A stretch of 64,000 nt of DNA from Dastarcus helophoroides (GCA_028583605.1 CM053328.1:4905304-4969303); one strand, 5' to 3'; positions 47,061-59,770 are shown, counted from the stretch's first letter. Notes: generated by a model not told the origin, from the letters alone. Numbers and translations: made by a program.

Positions 47061-49125
47061 AGGAAAGAAAGAAAGAAAGAAAGAAAGGAAAAGGAAAAGA
47101 AAGTAAGAAAATAGAAAGGAAGAAAGAAATAGAAGAAAGGAAGAAAGAAATGAAAGAAAGAAAGGAAGAAAGAAAGAAGAGAAGAAAGGAGGATAGAAAG
47201 AAGATAGAAAGGAAGAAAAAAAGGAAGAAAGAAAGGAAGCAAGAAGGAAAGGAAGAAAGAAAGGAAGAAAGAAAGGAAGAAAGAAAGGAAGGAAGGAAAG
47301 AAGGGAAAGAAGGGGAAAGAAGAAAGGAAGAAAGAAAGAAGGAAAGTAAAAGAAGGAAGAAAGAAAGAAATGAAGAAAGAAGGAAAGAAAGAAAAAAAAG
47401 CAGAAATAAAGGCAGAAAGAAAGGAAAAAGAAAGAAAGAAAGAAAGAAGGACGGACGAAAGAAAAAAATAAAAAAGGAGAAAAAAGGAAAGGAAGAAAAA
47501 AAGAAAGGAAGAAAGGAAAAGAAGGAAGAAAGGAAAAAAGAAAGAAAAGAAAAAGAAAGAAAGGAAGAAAAAAATAAAAGAAGAAAGGAAGAAAAAAGAA
47601 AGGAAGAAAGAAAAGAAAAGAAGAATGAAAGGAAGAAAGGGAGAATGAAAGGAAAAAGGGAGGAAGAAAGAAAGGCAGAAAGAAAGGAATAAAGAAAAAC
47701 AGAAATAAAGAAATAAAAAAGGAAGAAAGGAAGAAAGGAGGAAAGGAAGAAAGGAAGAAGAAAGGAAGAAAGGAAGAAAGGAAGAAAGGAAGAAAGAAGA
47801 AAGGAAGAAAGGAAGAAAGGAAGAAAGGAAGAAAGGAAGAAAGGAAAAGGAAAAGGAAGAAAGAAGAAAAAGAAGAAGAGAAGAAAAGAAAGAAAGAAAG
47901 AAAGGAAGAAAGAAAGAAAGGAAGAAAGGGAAAGAAAGAAAGAAAGAAAAGAAAGAAAGGAAAGAAAGAAAGAAAGAAAAAGAAGAAGAAAGGAGAAGAG
48001 AAAAGAAAAAAAGAAAGAAAAAGAAAGAAGAAAAGAAAAGAAAGAAGAAAAGAAGAAAGAAAGAAAGAAAGAAAGAAAAGAAAGAAAAGAAAGGAATAAA
48101 GAAAGGAAAGAGAAATAAAGAAAGGATAGAAGAAAGAAAGGCAGAAATAAAGAAAGGAAAAAAAGAAAGAAAAAAAGAACGGAAGAAAGAAATGACAAAA
48201 GCAAGAAAGAGAGGAAGAAAGAAAGCGTGGAAGGAAGAAAGAAAGAGAGGGAGGAAGGAAAAAAGAAAAAGAAAGGAAGAACGACAGAAAGAAAAGAAGA
48301 AATAAAGGAAGGAAGTACGAAAGAAAAAAAGAAAGAAAGAAAAGGAGAAAGGAAGAAAGAAAGGCAGAAAGAAAGAAAGCAAGTAAAAACGGCAGAAATA
48401 AAGAAACAAAAAAAGAAAGAAAGGAAGAAAGAAGGTGCAGAAGAAAGAAGGAATGGAAGAAAGAAAGGAAGAAAGAAGGAGCAGAAGAAAGAAAGAATGG
48501 AAGAAAGAAAGGACGAAAGAAAAAAGGAACGGAAGAAAGAAAGGAAGAAGCGAAAGAAAGAAGAATAAATAAAGAAAGAAAGAAAGAAAAGAAGAAAGGA
48601 AGGAAAAGAAAGAAAGAAAGGAAGAAAGAAAAGTAGAAAGAAAGAAAGAAAGAAGGAACGGAAGAAAGAAAGGACGAAAGAAGAAAAGGAACGGAAGAAA
48701 AAAGAGAGAAAAAAAAAGGAAAGAAAGAAGGGAAGAAATAAAGACAGAAAAAAGAAAGAAAGGAAGAAAGTAGGAACGGAAGAAAGAAGGAACGAAAGAA
48801 AGAAAGGACGAAAGAAAGAAAGGAACGAAAGAAAGGAAGAAAAAACGAAAGAAAGGAGAAATAAAGAAAGAAAGAAAGAAATAAAAGAAGAAAGGAAGGA
48901 AAAAGAAAGAAAGAAATAAAGAAAGAAAGGAAGAAAGAAAAGTAGAAAGAAAGAAAGAAAGAAAGAAAGGAAGGAAGAAAGAAAGAAAGAAATTAAGAAA
49001 GAAAGAAAGAAAAAGGAAGAAATAAATAAATAAAAAAGGAAAAAAGCAATAAAGAAAGAAAGAAATGAAAAAAGAAATAAAGAAATAAAGAAAGAAAGAA
49101 AGAGGGAAAGAAAGAAAGAAAGGAA
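47027..49125 (+). repeat. GAAA/GGAA polypurine tract, 2.1 kb
   Basis: Tetranucleotide gaaa with interspersed gga, rarely interrupted by c or t, giving an almost pure purine plus strand. Minus-strand frames of over 700 codons consisting of F, L and S are artefacts. The flanking phrases aatccatacgaa occur on both sides (46973 and 49130), so the tract expanded inside the surrounding degenerate repeat. Confidence 0.97.
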
Positions 49126-49920
49126 GTCTAAATCCATACGAAAAAATCCGAAATTTTGAAAAATAGTTCACGAATATAATCGAAAATTTAAAAAAAATAT
49201 CGAGATTTATAATGAAACTCGAAATTTTTAAAGAAAAATCAAAATTTTGAGCAAAATTGAAATTTAAAAAAAAATGCAAGTTTGTAAAAAGTAAAGACAA
49301 GAAGCAGGAGAAAGATATAATTAGAAAAATAAATCTAAAGTTTTAATAAAGTCGAAGTAAAAAAAAACAAATTTTCAAGAAACTCGATATTTTTTAAATA
49401 AGAATTTTCAAGGAATGGAAATTTTGATAAAATATCAACATTTTCAACGAAGTCAATACTTTAAAAAAAAACCGAAATTTTCCTAAAACCCCAAAATTTA
49501 GAGGGTCCAAATTTTTCATCGTAATTTAAAAAAAAAGCCGAAATTTTCGAAAAAGTCTTACTTACATTCAAGAGTCGAAATTCTTAGCAAAATAAACATT
49601 TTGAACAAAATAAACATTTTGAAAAAAAATCGAAATTTAAAGAAAAGGTTCCAAGTCTCAAAAAAGTTAAAAGTTAAAATTTTGAAAAAGGGTCCAAATT
49701 TTGAAATAAAATTAATATTTCCAATATTTCCAAAAAAAATTTAAACCTAGTCCGGTGTTAGCAAATATTTATCAAAAGCTTGTGAAATTTTTGAATATCT
49801 GTTCCTTTTTAATAGTTAATAAAGTTTAATAATTATGAAAAAACTTGATATCAAAAACAGTTGAAATGTTCAAGAAGAGCTGAAATTTGGGGAAAAAATC
49901 GAAATTTTCAGAAAATCTTG
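49126..49920 (+). other. Degenerate A-rich DNA (cgaaatttt type)
   Basis: A continuation of the 45.3-47.0 kb repeat beyond the polypurine tract. No gene seen. Confidence 0.7.
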
Positions 49921-51415
49921 TGTTTATGATCACAACTGGGGGTGCTGCAGTTTCATAATGTCTAAGGACGAGCCGCCACTATTCTTCAAGTTCGCTGACG
50001 AAGTTGGAGACAATAGCTACTTATGGATATGTGCCACAACAGATTTTCAGTCTTTTTTTGCTGTAAATGGATTAAAAATTATCAAATTTGTGAATTAAAA
50101 CAATAGGGTTGTATTTCGTAGAAAATATAGATCTCTATCTCTCTACACATGATTCATTGGTCGTGCTTTTAGAAAACCAATCAGCCGCTGACAGGACTAC
50201 AAATAAATTTGTTATCATCTGCTTGGGGTGACACGTTTAAATCAAGATGCACCCACACCGAATGGTTTACTTCTATGTGTGTACTCAACGAAGAGTAATC
50301 AAAACTGCTAACTATTGTACGAGTTTGTATTGATCATTGACAGATGTGTTGGTCGTGTCAGGAAAGATTACCATTGTACGAGCCGTTCCGTTGACATTCA
50401 GGGGTCAGGTCTAATTTATCTCCTATACCGCAACTCGGCTGCTGCATTGGATATACTAGAAAAGTGCACCTATGACCTGTTATCTTCTGCTATTAGTCGC
50501 CAATTTAAAAATCTAAACGCTTTGGGAAACGAGCTGTGGATTTATTTATGGGGCTATTGCTTCAACCTGCCCATTAACACGATCGTAAATTTAATTAATG
50601 GTTGTAGCAATATATTAATACTGTTAAAAAAAAATTAAGCAGCCTTGGGGGCTGCCGACAGAAGTGAAAACTTAAAACTAGGAAATAGCACTGTGTATGT
50701 TACATACACACGTCAACTTTTTGCTAAATATTTTTCAAAATCTTGACCTTTTTTCGAAACTTCGAATTTTTGTCTCGTCGATTTTCTAAAACACTCTTCT
50801 TGTTCCTGAAAATTTAAAACTTTTATGGGAATAGGTAAATTACGAATTTGAAAGTCTGGTATTCGTATTATACAAAAACGAATTCGAGACTCAACTAAAT
50901 TTCGATTTTTAAGCTAGCATTTTAAAAACGGATGTGGTTAAAATTTATACTGAAAGGTTTCAAAAAAATTCGAAATTCAGAAGAATTTTCGAGTTTAAAA
51001 TCTAAATAGAAGTTTTAAAAAAAGAGCACAAAGTAAAATGTTGGCTTTACAACTTTGAAGTTCTAAAAACTGTTTCTTGAAATGTTTAGTTTAAATTGGG
51101 AAATGGTGTCGAAATTTCTAGAAAAAACTTTAAAACGTATAAAAAAATGTTCAGCATTTCGATTCAATCGTTGGAATTGCCAAATTGAAGCCAAAATGTC
51201 TAGTATTAAACTTAGAAGTTTAGAAGTTTATATTAAAAAAATAGAACTAGTGAAAAGGCAACATATGCATTGATCACCTGCAAAAATTTGAATAAATTCC
51301 TGTGGAGACTGGAGACACATTCATCAACGACGTTAGCTTTTCGTGTCAGTTTTAAATACAATTTCATTATCTACATTTTAAGTGTGTTTAATGTTCATTT
51401 TTATCACCTAGTGCT
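49921..51415. other. Single-copy-looking DNA with unrecognised short frames
   Basis: Two plus-strand frames have gene-like composition: 49958-50098 (46 aa, starts MSKDEPPLFFKFADEVGD) and 50315-50638 (107 aa, contains LEKCTYDLLSSAISRQFK). Neither resembles a family I know and neither has convincing splice signals. From 50690 the sequence returns to degenerate AT-rich DNA. Confidence 0.35.
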
Positions 51416-51419
51416 CACC

Positions 51420-51515
51420 TACGTATTATGGGGAACATCAATCTGAAATTTCATGCTTCTAAACCCAACGGTTTCGTGTGTACGTAGAGAGGGTTTGAAC
51501 CTAGGACCTATCAGA
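51420..51515 (-). mobile_element. Possible tRNA-derived SINE fragment (B box only)
   Basis: On the minus strand, ctgataggtcctaggttcaa followed by accctct has a B-box match (GGTTCAAACCC) in the context usual for tRNA T arms. The A box is missing because the sequence upstream is replaced by a hairpin-repeat copy. A truncated SINE is the simplest reading. Confidence 0.35.
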
Positions 51516-51537
51516 TCTTTTGAAAATACTTGTCGAA

Positions 51538-51648
51538 GATGATAGCTTAACTATCGAAACGAGTTGTTGTGTTTGTTAATTTGTCTTGATTTCAGAGTAA
51601 AGATTTGTATAATAATTTTTAAAGATAACCGAGGGCCAGCCCGTCCCA
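51538..51648 (+). repeat. Dispersed hairpin repeat, diverged copy
   Basis: It has gaagatgatagcttaactatc, cgaaacgagttgttgtg, ttgatttcagagtaaagatt and gataaccgagggccagcccg. The hairpin arms gatag/ctatc still pair although both differ from the gacag/ctgtc form. Confidence 0.75.
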
Positions 51649-51649
51649 C

Positions 51650-52829
51650 AGAAAATAAACAATAAAATACAATGAAACGTTTTTTTTGCATATAGCAACC
51701 AAAAGCATGCTCCGAATTTCATAAAACTGTAAAAATTTTAAAATAAGTTCAGACTAAACAGTTAATAAAGTGTATTTATAAATTGAAGAGGAAAAGTTTA
51801 GAAAGTTTAGATATTCCCGTTAATCCACTAAGCAAAGTTAAAATAACTTCTCTAATTTACGAACACTTCAATCTCCGTCTTGCTTTTCCAGCCTTATAAA
51901 ATCTCAGTAACGTCCCCCCAATTTACCCGAGTAAGCGAAAGTAGATTTTGAGGTTGCAGCTTTTCCTCCCTTTTGCGGCAGTGTCAGGTCCCCGAAGACT
52001 CGACATTACGTCATAGAGCATCTCGCCCCTTATCCGAACGGCCAACCCTCTGAAACTCAACACATACAGATTAAGGCCACCCCATGCCATTCCCTTAATA
52101 ATTAACGCGAAAGCGGAGGTAATTGTTTTATTTTCAAAACATCATATCAGTTGATTATTTAATTTTCTTTGGGTTCGAGCGCCTGAGAGAAGTTTTTTCC
52201 GTCGAATAACGTCTTGGAATATTCATTAAGTTTCTTTCTTGAGGATTAAAGCGACAGGATTTTATACAGAGAGATTAATTTGTAACAGTCAGTGTATTTA
52301 AACTTAATGAATTTATAATAATCGATGATAAAAAAAACTTAGATTCCATACAAAGGATGAACTTGTATAGGTAATTTCTTTTAAAGGTTGCTCACGTAAG
52401 AACTTTTTTTATATTTGGACAAAACAGCAGATTACTGCTATTATGTTATTAAGTTATTAGATGTTTCGTTGAGTGATTTTCATTGTACACGTACAGTCTG
52501 CTCAACCGAAACACCTTTCAATTAGATCTTGTATCTAGTAATACATAAATCACTTTAAAAATTATTAACGAAAGTGTCATATTATCACTATATTTAAATA
52601 ATTGCACGTAATGGTCTTTTTTTCTTAATTCTAGTGGACTCATATGAAGTATCCAGAAAGAATCCAAAATTTGAGGTTAACTAAATTTTTTGGGGAATAA
52701 AATAAAATTTGAAAGTACGTACGCTAAATTTTTTAAACAGAGTAAAAATTTGGAAAGTACATCTCTAGTAATAACTACTCTGAAACTATAAGTGTGTCAC
52801 ACAGCAAAGGGCGTCGCCCCGCAAACTTT
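51650..52829. other. Single-copy-looking DNA, no gene recognised
   Basis: 51890-52110 is less AT-rich (cccccaatttacccgagtaa; gcggcagtgtcaggtccccg) but has no long open frame on either strand. It may be conserved non-coding or an old repeat. Confidence 0.4.
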
Positions 52830-55800
52830 TTCCATCATAATTTTATCTTCATGCTTGGAAAGTTGTACCTAATCGATTGAATATGCTGCAGATTCTAAGA
52901 ACTGACCAGACGCTTCGTCTGAAAAGTCGTAATCTTTTGCATTCAATCCAAATTGATCATTTTTAATAGTCACCGATGCTTTTGGTGGTCAAAATTTAAA
53001 TGAACAAGGAAAGTTCATCAGTAATATTTTCTTTTTCCACTATAATTTTGTCTTCATGTGGTACATTTTTCTAAGCTGTATTCTTATCGATCTTAGTTAA
53101 TTCTCGTTTGGTGGCAAAAGTTTCAATGAAAAACGAAAGTTCATCAGCAATATTTTCTTTTTCCATTATGATTTTGTCTTCATGTGGTACATTTTTCTGA
53201 GCTGTATTCTTATAGATCTTAGTTAATACTCGTTTGCTGGTCAAAATTGAAATGCAAAACGAAAGTTCATCAGTACTATTTTCATTTTCCATCATAATTT
53301 TGTCTTCGTGTGGTATATTTTTCTAACGTGTGGTATATTTTTCTTTGTTTTTAGTTATTACTCGTTTGGTTGCCAAAATTTCAATGAAAAACGAAAGTTC
53401 ATCAGTAATATTTTCTTTTTCCACTATAATTTTGTCTTCATGTGGTACGTTTTTCTAAGCTGTGTTCTTACGATCTTAGTTAATACCGTTTGGTGGTCAA
53501 ATTTTCAATGAAAACCGAAGGTTCATCAGTAATATTTGCTTTTTCCTCTATAATTTTGCCTTCATATTACACATTTTACCTTACCGAATGCTTATCGATC
53601 TTAGTTAATACTCGTTTGGTGGTCAAAATTTCAATGAAAAACGAAAGTTCATCACTAATATTTTCTTTTTCCACCATAACTTTGTCTTCATGTGGTACCA
53701 TTTTGCTAAGCTGTATCTTATCTATCTTACTTAATAATCATTTGGTGGTCAAAATTTCAACGAAAGACGAAGGTTTATCGCTTATATTTTCTTTTTCCAC
53801 TATAATTTTGTCTTCATATCATACATTTCACCTTGCCGAATGGTTATGTTAGAGACCCTGGAAACTATCAACCATTTGGTGGTCAAAATTTCAATGAGAA
53901 ACGAAAGTTCATCAGTAATATTTTCTTTTTCCACTATAATTTTGTCTTCATGTGGTACATTTTTCCTAAGTTGGATTCTTATCGATTTTAGTTAATACTC
54001 GTTTGGTGGTCAAAATTTCAATGAAAAACGAAAGTTCATCACTAATATTTTCTTTTTCCACTATAAATTTGTCTTCATGTGGTACCATTTTGCTAAGCTG
54101 TACCTTATCGATCCTACTTCATAATCTTTTGGTGTTCAAAATTTCAACGAAAGACGAAGGTTCATCACTAATATTTTCTTTTTCCACTATAATTTTGTCT
54201 TCATATCATACATTTTACCTTACCGAATGGTTATGCTAGAGACCCTGGAAACTATCAACCATTTGGTGGTCAAAATTTCAATGAAAAACGAAAGTTCATC
54301 AGTAATACATTTTCTTTTTCCACTATAATTTTGTCTTCATGTGGTACATTTTTTCTAAGCTGTACTTCTTATCGATCTTAGTTAATACTCGTTTGGTGGT
54401 CAAAATTTCAATGAAAAACGAAAGTTCATCAGTAATATTTTCTTTTTCCACTATAACTTTGTCTTCATGTGGTACCATTTTGCTAAGCTGTATCTTATCT
54501 ATCTTACTTAATAATCATTTGGTGGTCAAAATTTCAACGAAAGACGAAGGTTTATCACTAATATTTTCTTTTTCCACTATAATTTTGTCTTCATGTCATA
54601 CATTTTACCTTACCGAATGGTTATGCTAGAGACCCTGGAAACTATCAATCCATTTGGTGGTCAAAATTTCAATGAAAAAAGAAAGTTCATCAGTAATACT
54701 TTCTTTTTCCGCTATAATTTTGTCTTCATGTGGTACATTTTTCTAAGCTGGATTCTTATCGATTTTAGTTAATACTCGTTTGGTGGTCAAAATTTTAATG
54801 AAAAACGAAAGTTCATCAGTAATATTTTCTTTTTCCACTATAACTTTGTCTTCATAGGGTACCATTTTGCTAAGCTGTATCTTATCTATCTTACTTAATA
54901 ATCATTTGGTGGTCAAAATTTCAATGAAAGACGAAGGTTCATCACTAATATTTTCTTTTTCCACTATAATTTTGTCTTCATATCATACATTTTACCTTAC
55001 CGAATGGTTATGCTAGAGACCCTGGAAACTATCAATCATTTGGTGGTCAAAATTTCAATGAAAAACGAAAGTTCATCAGTAATATTTTCTTTTTCCACTA
55101 TAATTTTGTCTTCATGTGGTACATCTTTCTTAGCTGTATCCTTATCTATCTTAGTGAATACTGGTTTAGTGGTCAAAATTTCAATGAAAAACGAAAGTTC
55201 ATCAGTAATATTTTCTTTTTCCACTATAATTTTGTCTTCATGTGGTACATTTTTCTAAGCTGGATTTTTATCGATTTTAGTTAATACTGGTTTGGTTTCA
55301 AAATTTCAATAAAAAACGAAAGTTCATCAGTAATATTTTCTTTTTCCACTGTAACTTTGTCTTGATGTGGTACTATTTTGCTCAGCTGTTTCTTATCTAT
55401 CTTACTTAATAAGCATTTGGTGGTCAAAATTTCAATGAAAAACGAAGGTTCATCACCAATATTTTCTTTTTCCACTATAATTTTGTCTTCATGTCATGCC
55501 TTTTACCTTTCCGAATGGTTATGCTAGAGACCCTGGAAACTATCAATAATTTGGTGGTCAAAATGTCAATGAAAAACGAAAGTTCATCAACAATACTTTC
55601 TTTTTTCGCTATAATTTTGTCTTCATGCGGTACATTTTCCCAAGTTGTATTCTTATCGATCTTAGTTGATACTCGTTTGGTGGTCAAAATTTTAATGAAA
55701 AAAGAAAGTTCACCAGTAATACTTTCTTTTTCCGCTATAATTTTATCTTCATGTGGTACATTTTTCTAAACTGTACCTTATCGATGGGTTATATTAGAGA

Positions 55801-55990
55801 TTCTAAAAACTAATCAGAAATTTCATCTGAAACAAATCAGCATATCGCCATCATAATTTCATGTGTAAAATCGATCCATCTGGTGATCTCATGATGAAAA
55901 TCATTTGGTGATCAAAATATCAATGAAAATCGAAATTTCATCAGTAACATTTTCTTTTTCCCATATAATTTTATCTTCATATTGTATACA
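52830..55990 (+). repeat. ~125-bp satellite with trimeric higher-order structure
   Basis: About 22 monomers carry ggtggtcaaaatttcaatga, acgaaagttcatcagtaat, ttctttttccactataattt and tgtcttcatgtggtac. Every third monomer ends in ccgaatggttatgctagaga and ctggaaactatcaa. That variant occurs near 53861, 54248, 54638, 55025 and 55536, spacing 387, 390, 387 and 511 bp, so trimers with one tetramer. Both ends fade into diverged monomers. Open frames up to 120 codons are repeat artefacts. Confidence 0.92.
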
Positions 55991-56230
55991 ATTTTTCAAG
56001 TAGTACATCATCACTTGAGAATGTCAGAAGGACCAAAGAGTTGAACAGAACTTCGTTTGAAGTAAAACGCTTTCATATTTTGTGTCATGGGGCGGACCTT
56101 ACCCATTGCGAGGCTCCGGGCGGGTAGATCTTTGCAAGGCCCTCGTCTTTGTGAAATTAGTTTTAACATAGACGTAGTCAGAATAGGGCAGGGTAGGGCG
56201 TTTGCCCCCCCCCCCCACAGCTCGTGTGGT
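55991..56230. mobile_element. GC-rich transposon-like fragment with C12 run
   Basis: gcgaggctccgggcgggta, caaggccctcgtctttgtga and gggcagggtagggcgtttg precede a run of 12 C at 56205-56216. This composition stands out from the AT-rich surroundings. Similar words recur at 59390-59455 (gcgaggccccgggaggttgc) and 56745-56775 (gggtagggcagaacagggcg). I infer one repeat family of unknown class. Confidence 0.4.
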
Positions 56231-58905
56231 TAACGAAAATTTGTATTGAACTGAGGAGACTTTCTCTATAAAATTTCCATCCGAATCGTCCTTCTTTAAG
56301 CTATTGATATTTTCTCGAAATTTTCACTTATTTCACGAAATTCGTCTTTTTTCATAAATTTCTTTGGAAATTTCAAATGTATTCCTAAAATTCGATTTAT
56401 TTTAATCCAACTTAACTAAAAATTTTGAATTTTTATCTGAAAATTCATCGTTTTATTTTTCGAAATTCTATCATTTCTCAAAATTAGTTTTTTCCGGAAA
56501 CTTCGACTTCTCTTTAAACTTTGATTTTCTGAAAATTTCGACTTTTTTTATCAAGATTTACCCTTTTGCTTAAAATTTGATCGATTTTTTTGATACCAAT
56601 ATTTATTTGGAAATTTTTATAATGACTTTTTTAGAAATTTTGTAAAAAGACAAAAATTCCGAGAAAATTTCCCCTGGAATGGGGAAATACAACTTGTTTC
56701 TCAAAATTTCGACGATTATTTCAATATTGGACATTTTCTGACTCAGGGTAGGGCAGAACAGGGCGCATGTCTGCCTCTGATTCAAGCGCTCAAGAGAAAA
56801 ATCTAGAAACTTACATTTTTCTCAAAATTTGTCCTTTTTCCAAAATTTCGACAAAATTTGACTCTCTCTGAAGAATTTCGAGTGTTTACTAAATTTTGAC
56901 TTTTTTCTCAAAATTTCGATCTTTTTTTTGTTTTTCAAGGGAAAAAAAATCGAAATTTCAAAAAAAAACAAATTTAGAAAAATCGAAACTTTGATATTTT
57001 TTTTCTCAAAATCCGCCTTTTTCCGCAAATATAAAATTATCCTTACATCCCATCCTGTATGTTCCCGGAAAACTGAATATTTTTCCTGGAAATTCGTATC
57101 TTTCTTAAAATGTTGACTTTTTTTCTAAGACTCGTTTTTTCCACAAACGGACGGCTATTCTCAAAGTTGCACTTTTTCTTTAAGTTTGAATTTTTTCTGG
57201 AAAATTTCGATCTTTGATGCTCCATTTGGTAGTTTTTCTAGAAATGTCGACTGCTTTTCAGAGATTTCGTTTTTTTTAATTTCTTTATTTTTATTAACAT
57301 CGGATTTTTCTGAAGATTTTGATCATTTGGAATTTGATTTTTCAGAACTTTTAACGGGTTTCTTAAAATTTGCCTTTTTCCCAATATTTTTATATCAAAA
57401 TTCGATATTCAACTTTACAAAAAATTTTGAATTTCTTGTTTTAATTTGGTCTTTTCAGAAATTTCGACTTTATTCTCAAAATTCCACTTTTTGGGCTCTT
57501 CTTTCGAAAATCATTTTTTCTATCAAAATTAGGCCACTTTTCTGAATATTTGTCTTTTCTTTAAATTTTGACTTTTTTAAATTTGACTAGAAATTTCATG
57601 TTGATATTTCGCCTTATTTTCGAAATATTGACTTTAATTTCAAAATGCCACGTTTTAGTTTCTGGAACTTTCTGGACTTTTTCCTCGAAATTGGCTTTTC
57701 CTTTAAATTTCAGTTTTCTCGAAATACGTCTGTTTTCTCTAAATTAGGTCGGCATATTATCAAAAATTAAAAATGTTGCCAAAAATATTTTTGGGTAATT
57801 TCGAGAAAAAGATTTCTTGTACATTCAATTTCTTTATTGAAATTTAAATATTATGTCAAAATTAGAATAAAAAAGTAAACATTTCGAGAAAAGCGTTTTT
57901 GGAAATTGCAAATTTTTTCATAACATTTGATCTTTGGAAATATTTTGACATATTTAGAAATTTCGAGTTCTTCTGAAAGGTTGGGTTTTTATTCAATTTC
58001 GGTTTTCTAAAAAATCCTTTCCCAAAATAGGTTTTTTTCAAAAAAATTGATCGCTTTGTAAATTACGACTTTATTCTACATTTTTCTCTCAAAATTGAAC
58101 TTTCATTTTTTAATATTCGTTTTTTTCTGATTCTTTTTCAAATTTAAATTTTCGAAAATTTCATGTTTCTCAAAAGTTGTCTTATTCTGAAAATTTTGAC
58201 TCGTACTAGAAATAGGGATGTTTTATGCTTCTGAAAATTTCCGTTTACAGTGAAAAATTTTTCTCAAAGTTCCAACTTTTTTTGAAAATTACATCTTTTT
58301 TTCACAAAATTCCACCTTTAAAAACATAATTTTTTCGAATTTTCAACAATTTTTGAGATTTTTCGAAAGATTAGAATTTTATTTTAAACACGAATTTCTA
58401 AACATTCCAACTTTTTCCCAAAATTCGTTTTTCCTCGTCTCTTTCAAAATTAAAATTTCTCTTGAAAATGTTCACTTTTCTTTAAGAGATTTCAACCTTT
58501 TTCTCGACATTTCGACGGTATTTTTTAAAATCGTTATTTTTTGAAATCTTCGAAATTTGGATAGTTTTTAAAGTTTTCCGAAAGGATCGGTTTTTATTTT
58601 AGATTCAATTTTCTGACTGTTTTCGCAAAGTTCGACTCTATTTTCAAATTTCTAAGTTAATCTGGAAATTCGATCACTCAGTTCATGTAGTTAAATGAAA
58701 ATATACATATACTCGGAACGTTTTCCGGTTTTCTTTTTTTATCAATTTTTCAAAATGATTCTTGCCCCTCCCTGAACTAAATCCTGCTTACACTTATGAA
58801 TTTCAACGATGATGCTTGACTAGAAATGCAAAGTCATAAATAAATATATTTGGACTTTTAAAATTGTTTATTGGAAACTAAGAAAAATTAATAAACACAA
58901 AGATT
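56231..58905 (-). other. Degenerate T-rich DNA (cgaaatttt type, minus polarity)
   Basis: Phrases such as ttttctcaaaatttcgactttt are the reverse-polarity equivalent of the A-rich stretches at 45-50 kb. Open frames are F/S/L low complexity. A small GC-rich piece at 56745-56775 repeats part of the fragment at 56180-56205. No gene seen. Confidence 0.7.
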
Positions 58906-58909
58906 TTCT

Positions 58910-58990
58910 TTGGTGGAACGGATCGGTCCTTGGGTATCTTCAAAAAAATCCTTCTTGGCTTCAGGGGACAAGTTTTGTCCTTCAATTTTT
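58910..58990. repeat. Dispersed hairpin repeat, two inverted fragments
   Basis: A minus fragment (ggtggaacggatcggtcctt to gtatcttcaaaa) is followed at once by a plus fragment (ttcttggcttcaggggacaa to ccttcaattttt). The hairpin core itself is absent. Confidence 0.7.
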
Positions 58991-59475
58991 AAACACAAAG
59001 ATAACAAACTATTAATCATGATAAATAAGGTGCATTAATGTCTTAAAAGGATCAGGGATTTAGAAATGATGACGACTGCTCTAATATAAAAGCATAATCT
59101 GACGACAGTTGACAGCTGAAATGAAACACGGGAATTCCCCGAATCGGTAAACACGAAGAAAATGGGGTACTATCAGATTTGGTTTAGCTCTTTAGCAGTT
59201 GGCAGCACTTGTGGCACTGGTACGAAATTTCGTCAATGTGAAAGAGAAGGAAAGGAACATTCTTTGGAGCGAATGAGACAGATAACAGCGCGATAACTAC
59301 CACGCAAGGGAGCAGTGAGTCCAGTTTTATAATGCGCGGTTAAGGCTCGAAATTCAAATGAACATTAGAATTCGTGTTATTGCGCAGTGCGCGAGGCCCC
59401 CTACAAGAGCGAGGCCCCGGGAGGTTGCCCTGCTTGCCACCCCCGAAGGCCGCCCCTGTTTTGTGTATTCCGTTA
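58991..59475. other. Mixed-complexity DNA ending in a GC-rich transposon-like fragment
   Basis: 59060-59390 is normal-complexity DNA with no recognised exon. 59390-59460 (gcgaggccccgggaggttgc, ccacccccgaaggccgcccc) is GC-rich and related to 56100-56160. Confidence 0.4.
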
Positions 59476-59770
59476 AAACTCATTGGTGGTCATCATTTTG
59501 GTAATAAACTAGAGTTCATCTAATATATTCTTTTTCCACCAAAATTTTATCTTTATAAAGTGGAAGTTTCCAAGTTATACCATATTCATTGGATATTCTA
59601 GAGACTCTAAGAGCTGATTATAAACTTCGTTTTGAACAAAACATTATCCGGTTCATCATTATTTGTTAAGTTAAAAATTAATCCATTTTAAAACTCGAAG
59701 ATGTTTTTGATGGTCAAAATTTCGATAAACCAAAGCTCACCACTGTGGCAAATTATCCATAAAGCAAACC
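59476..59770 (+). repeat. Outlying diverged monomers of the 125-bp satellite
   Basis: Two eroded units (ttggtggtcatcattttgg, ttctttttccaccaaaattt; then gatggtcaaaatttcgataa) match the array at 52.8-56.0 kb. Its former extent, or a separate seeding, therefore reached close to the 4E-BP 3' end. Confidence 0.65.

Noticed and set aside
46984..49300. Minus-strand frames of 717 and 757 codons made of F, L and S
   Set aside because: Complement of a GAAA/GGAA tract; no start context, splice site or conserved segment.
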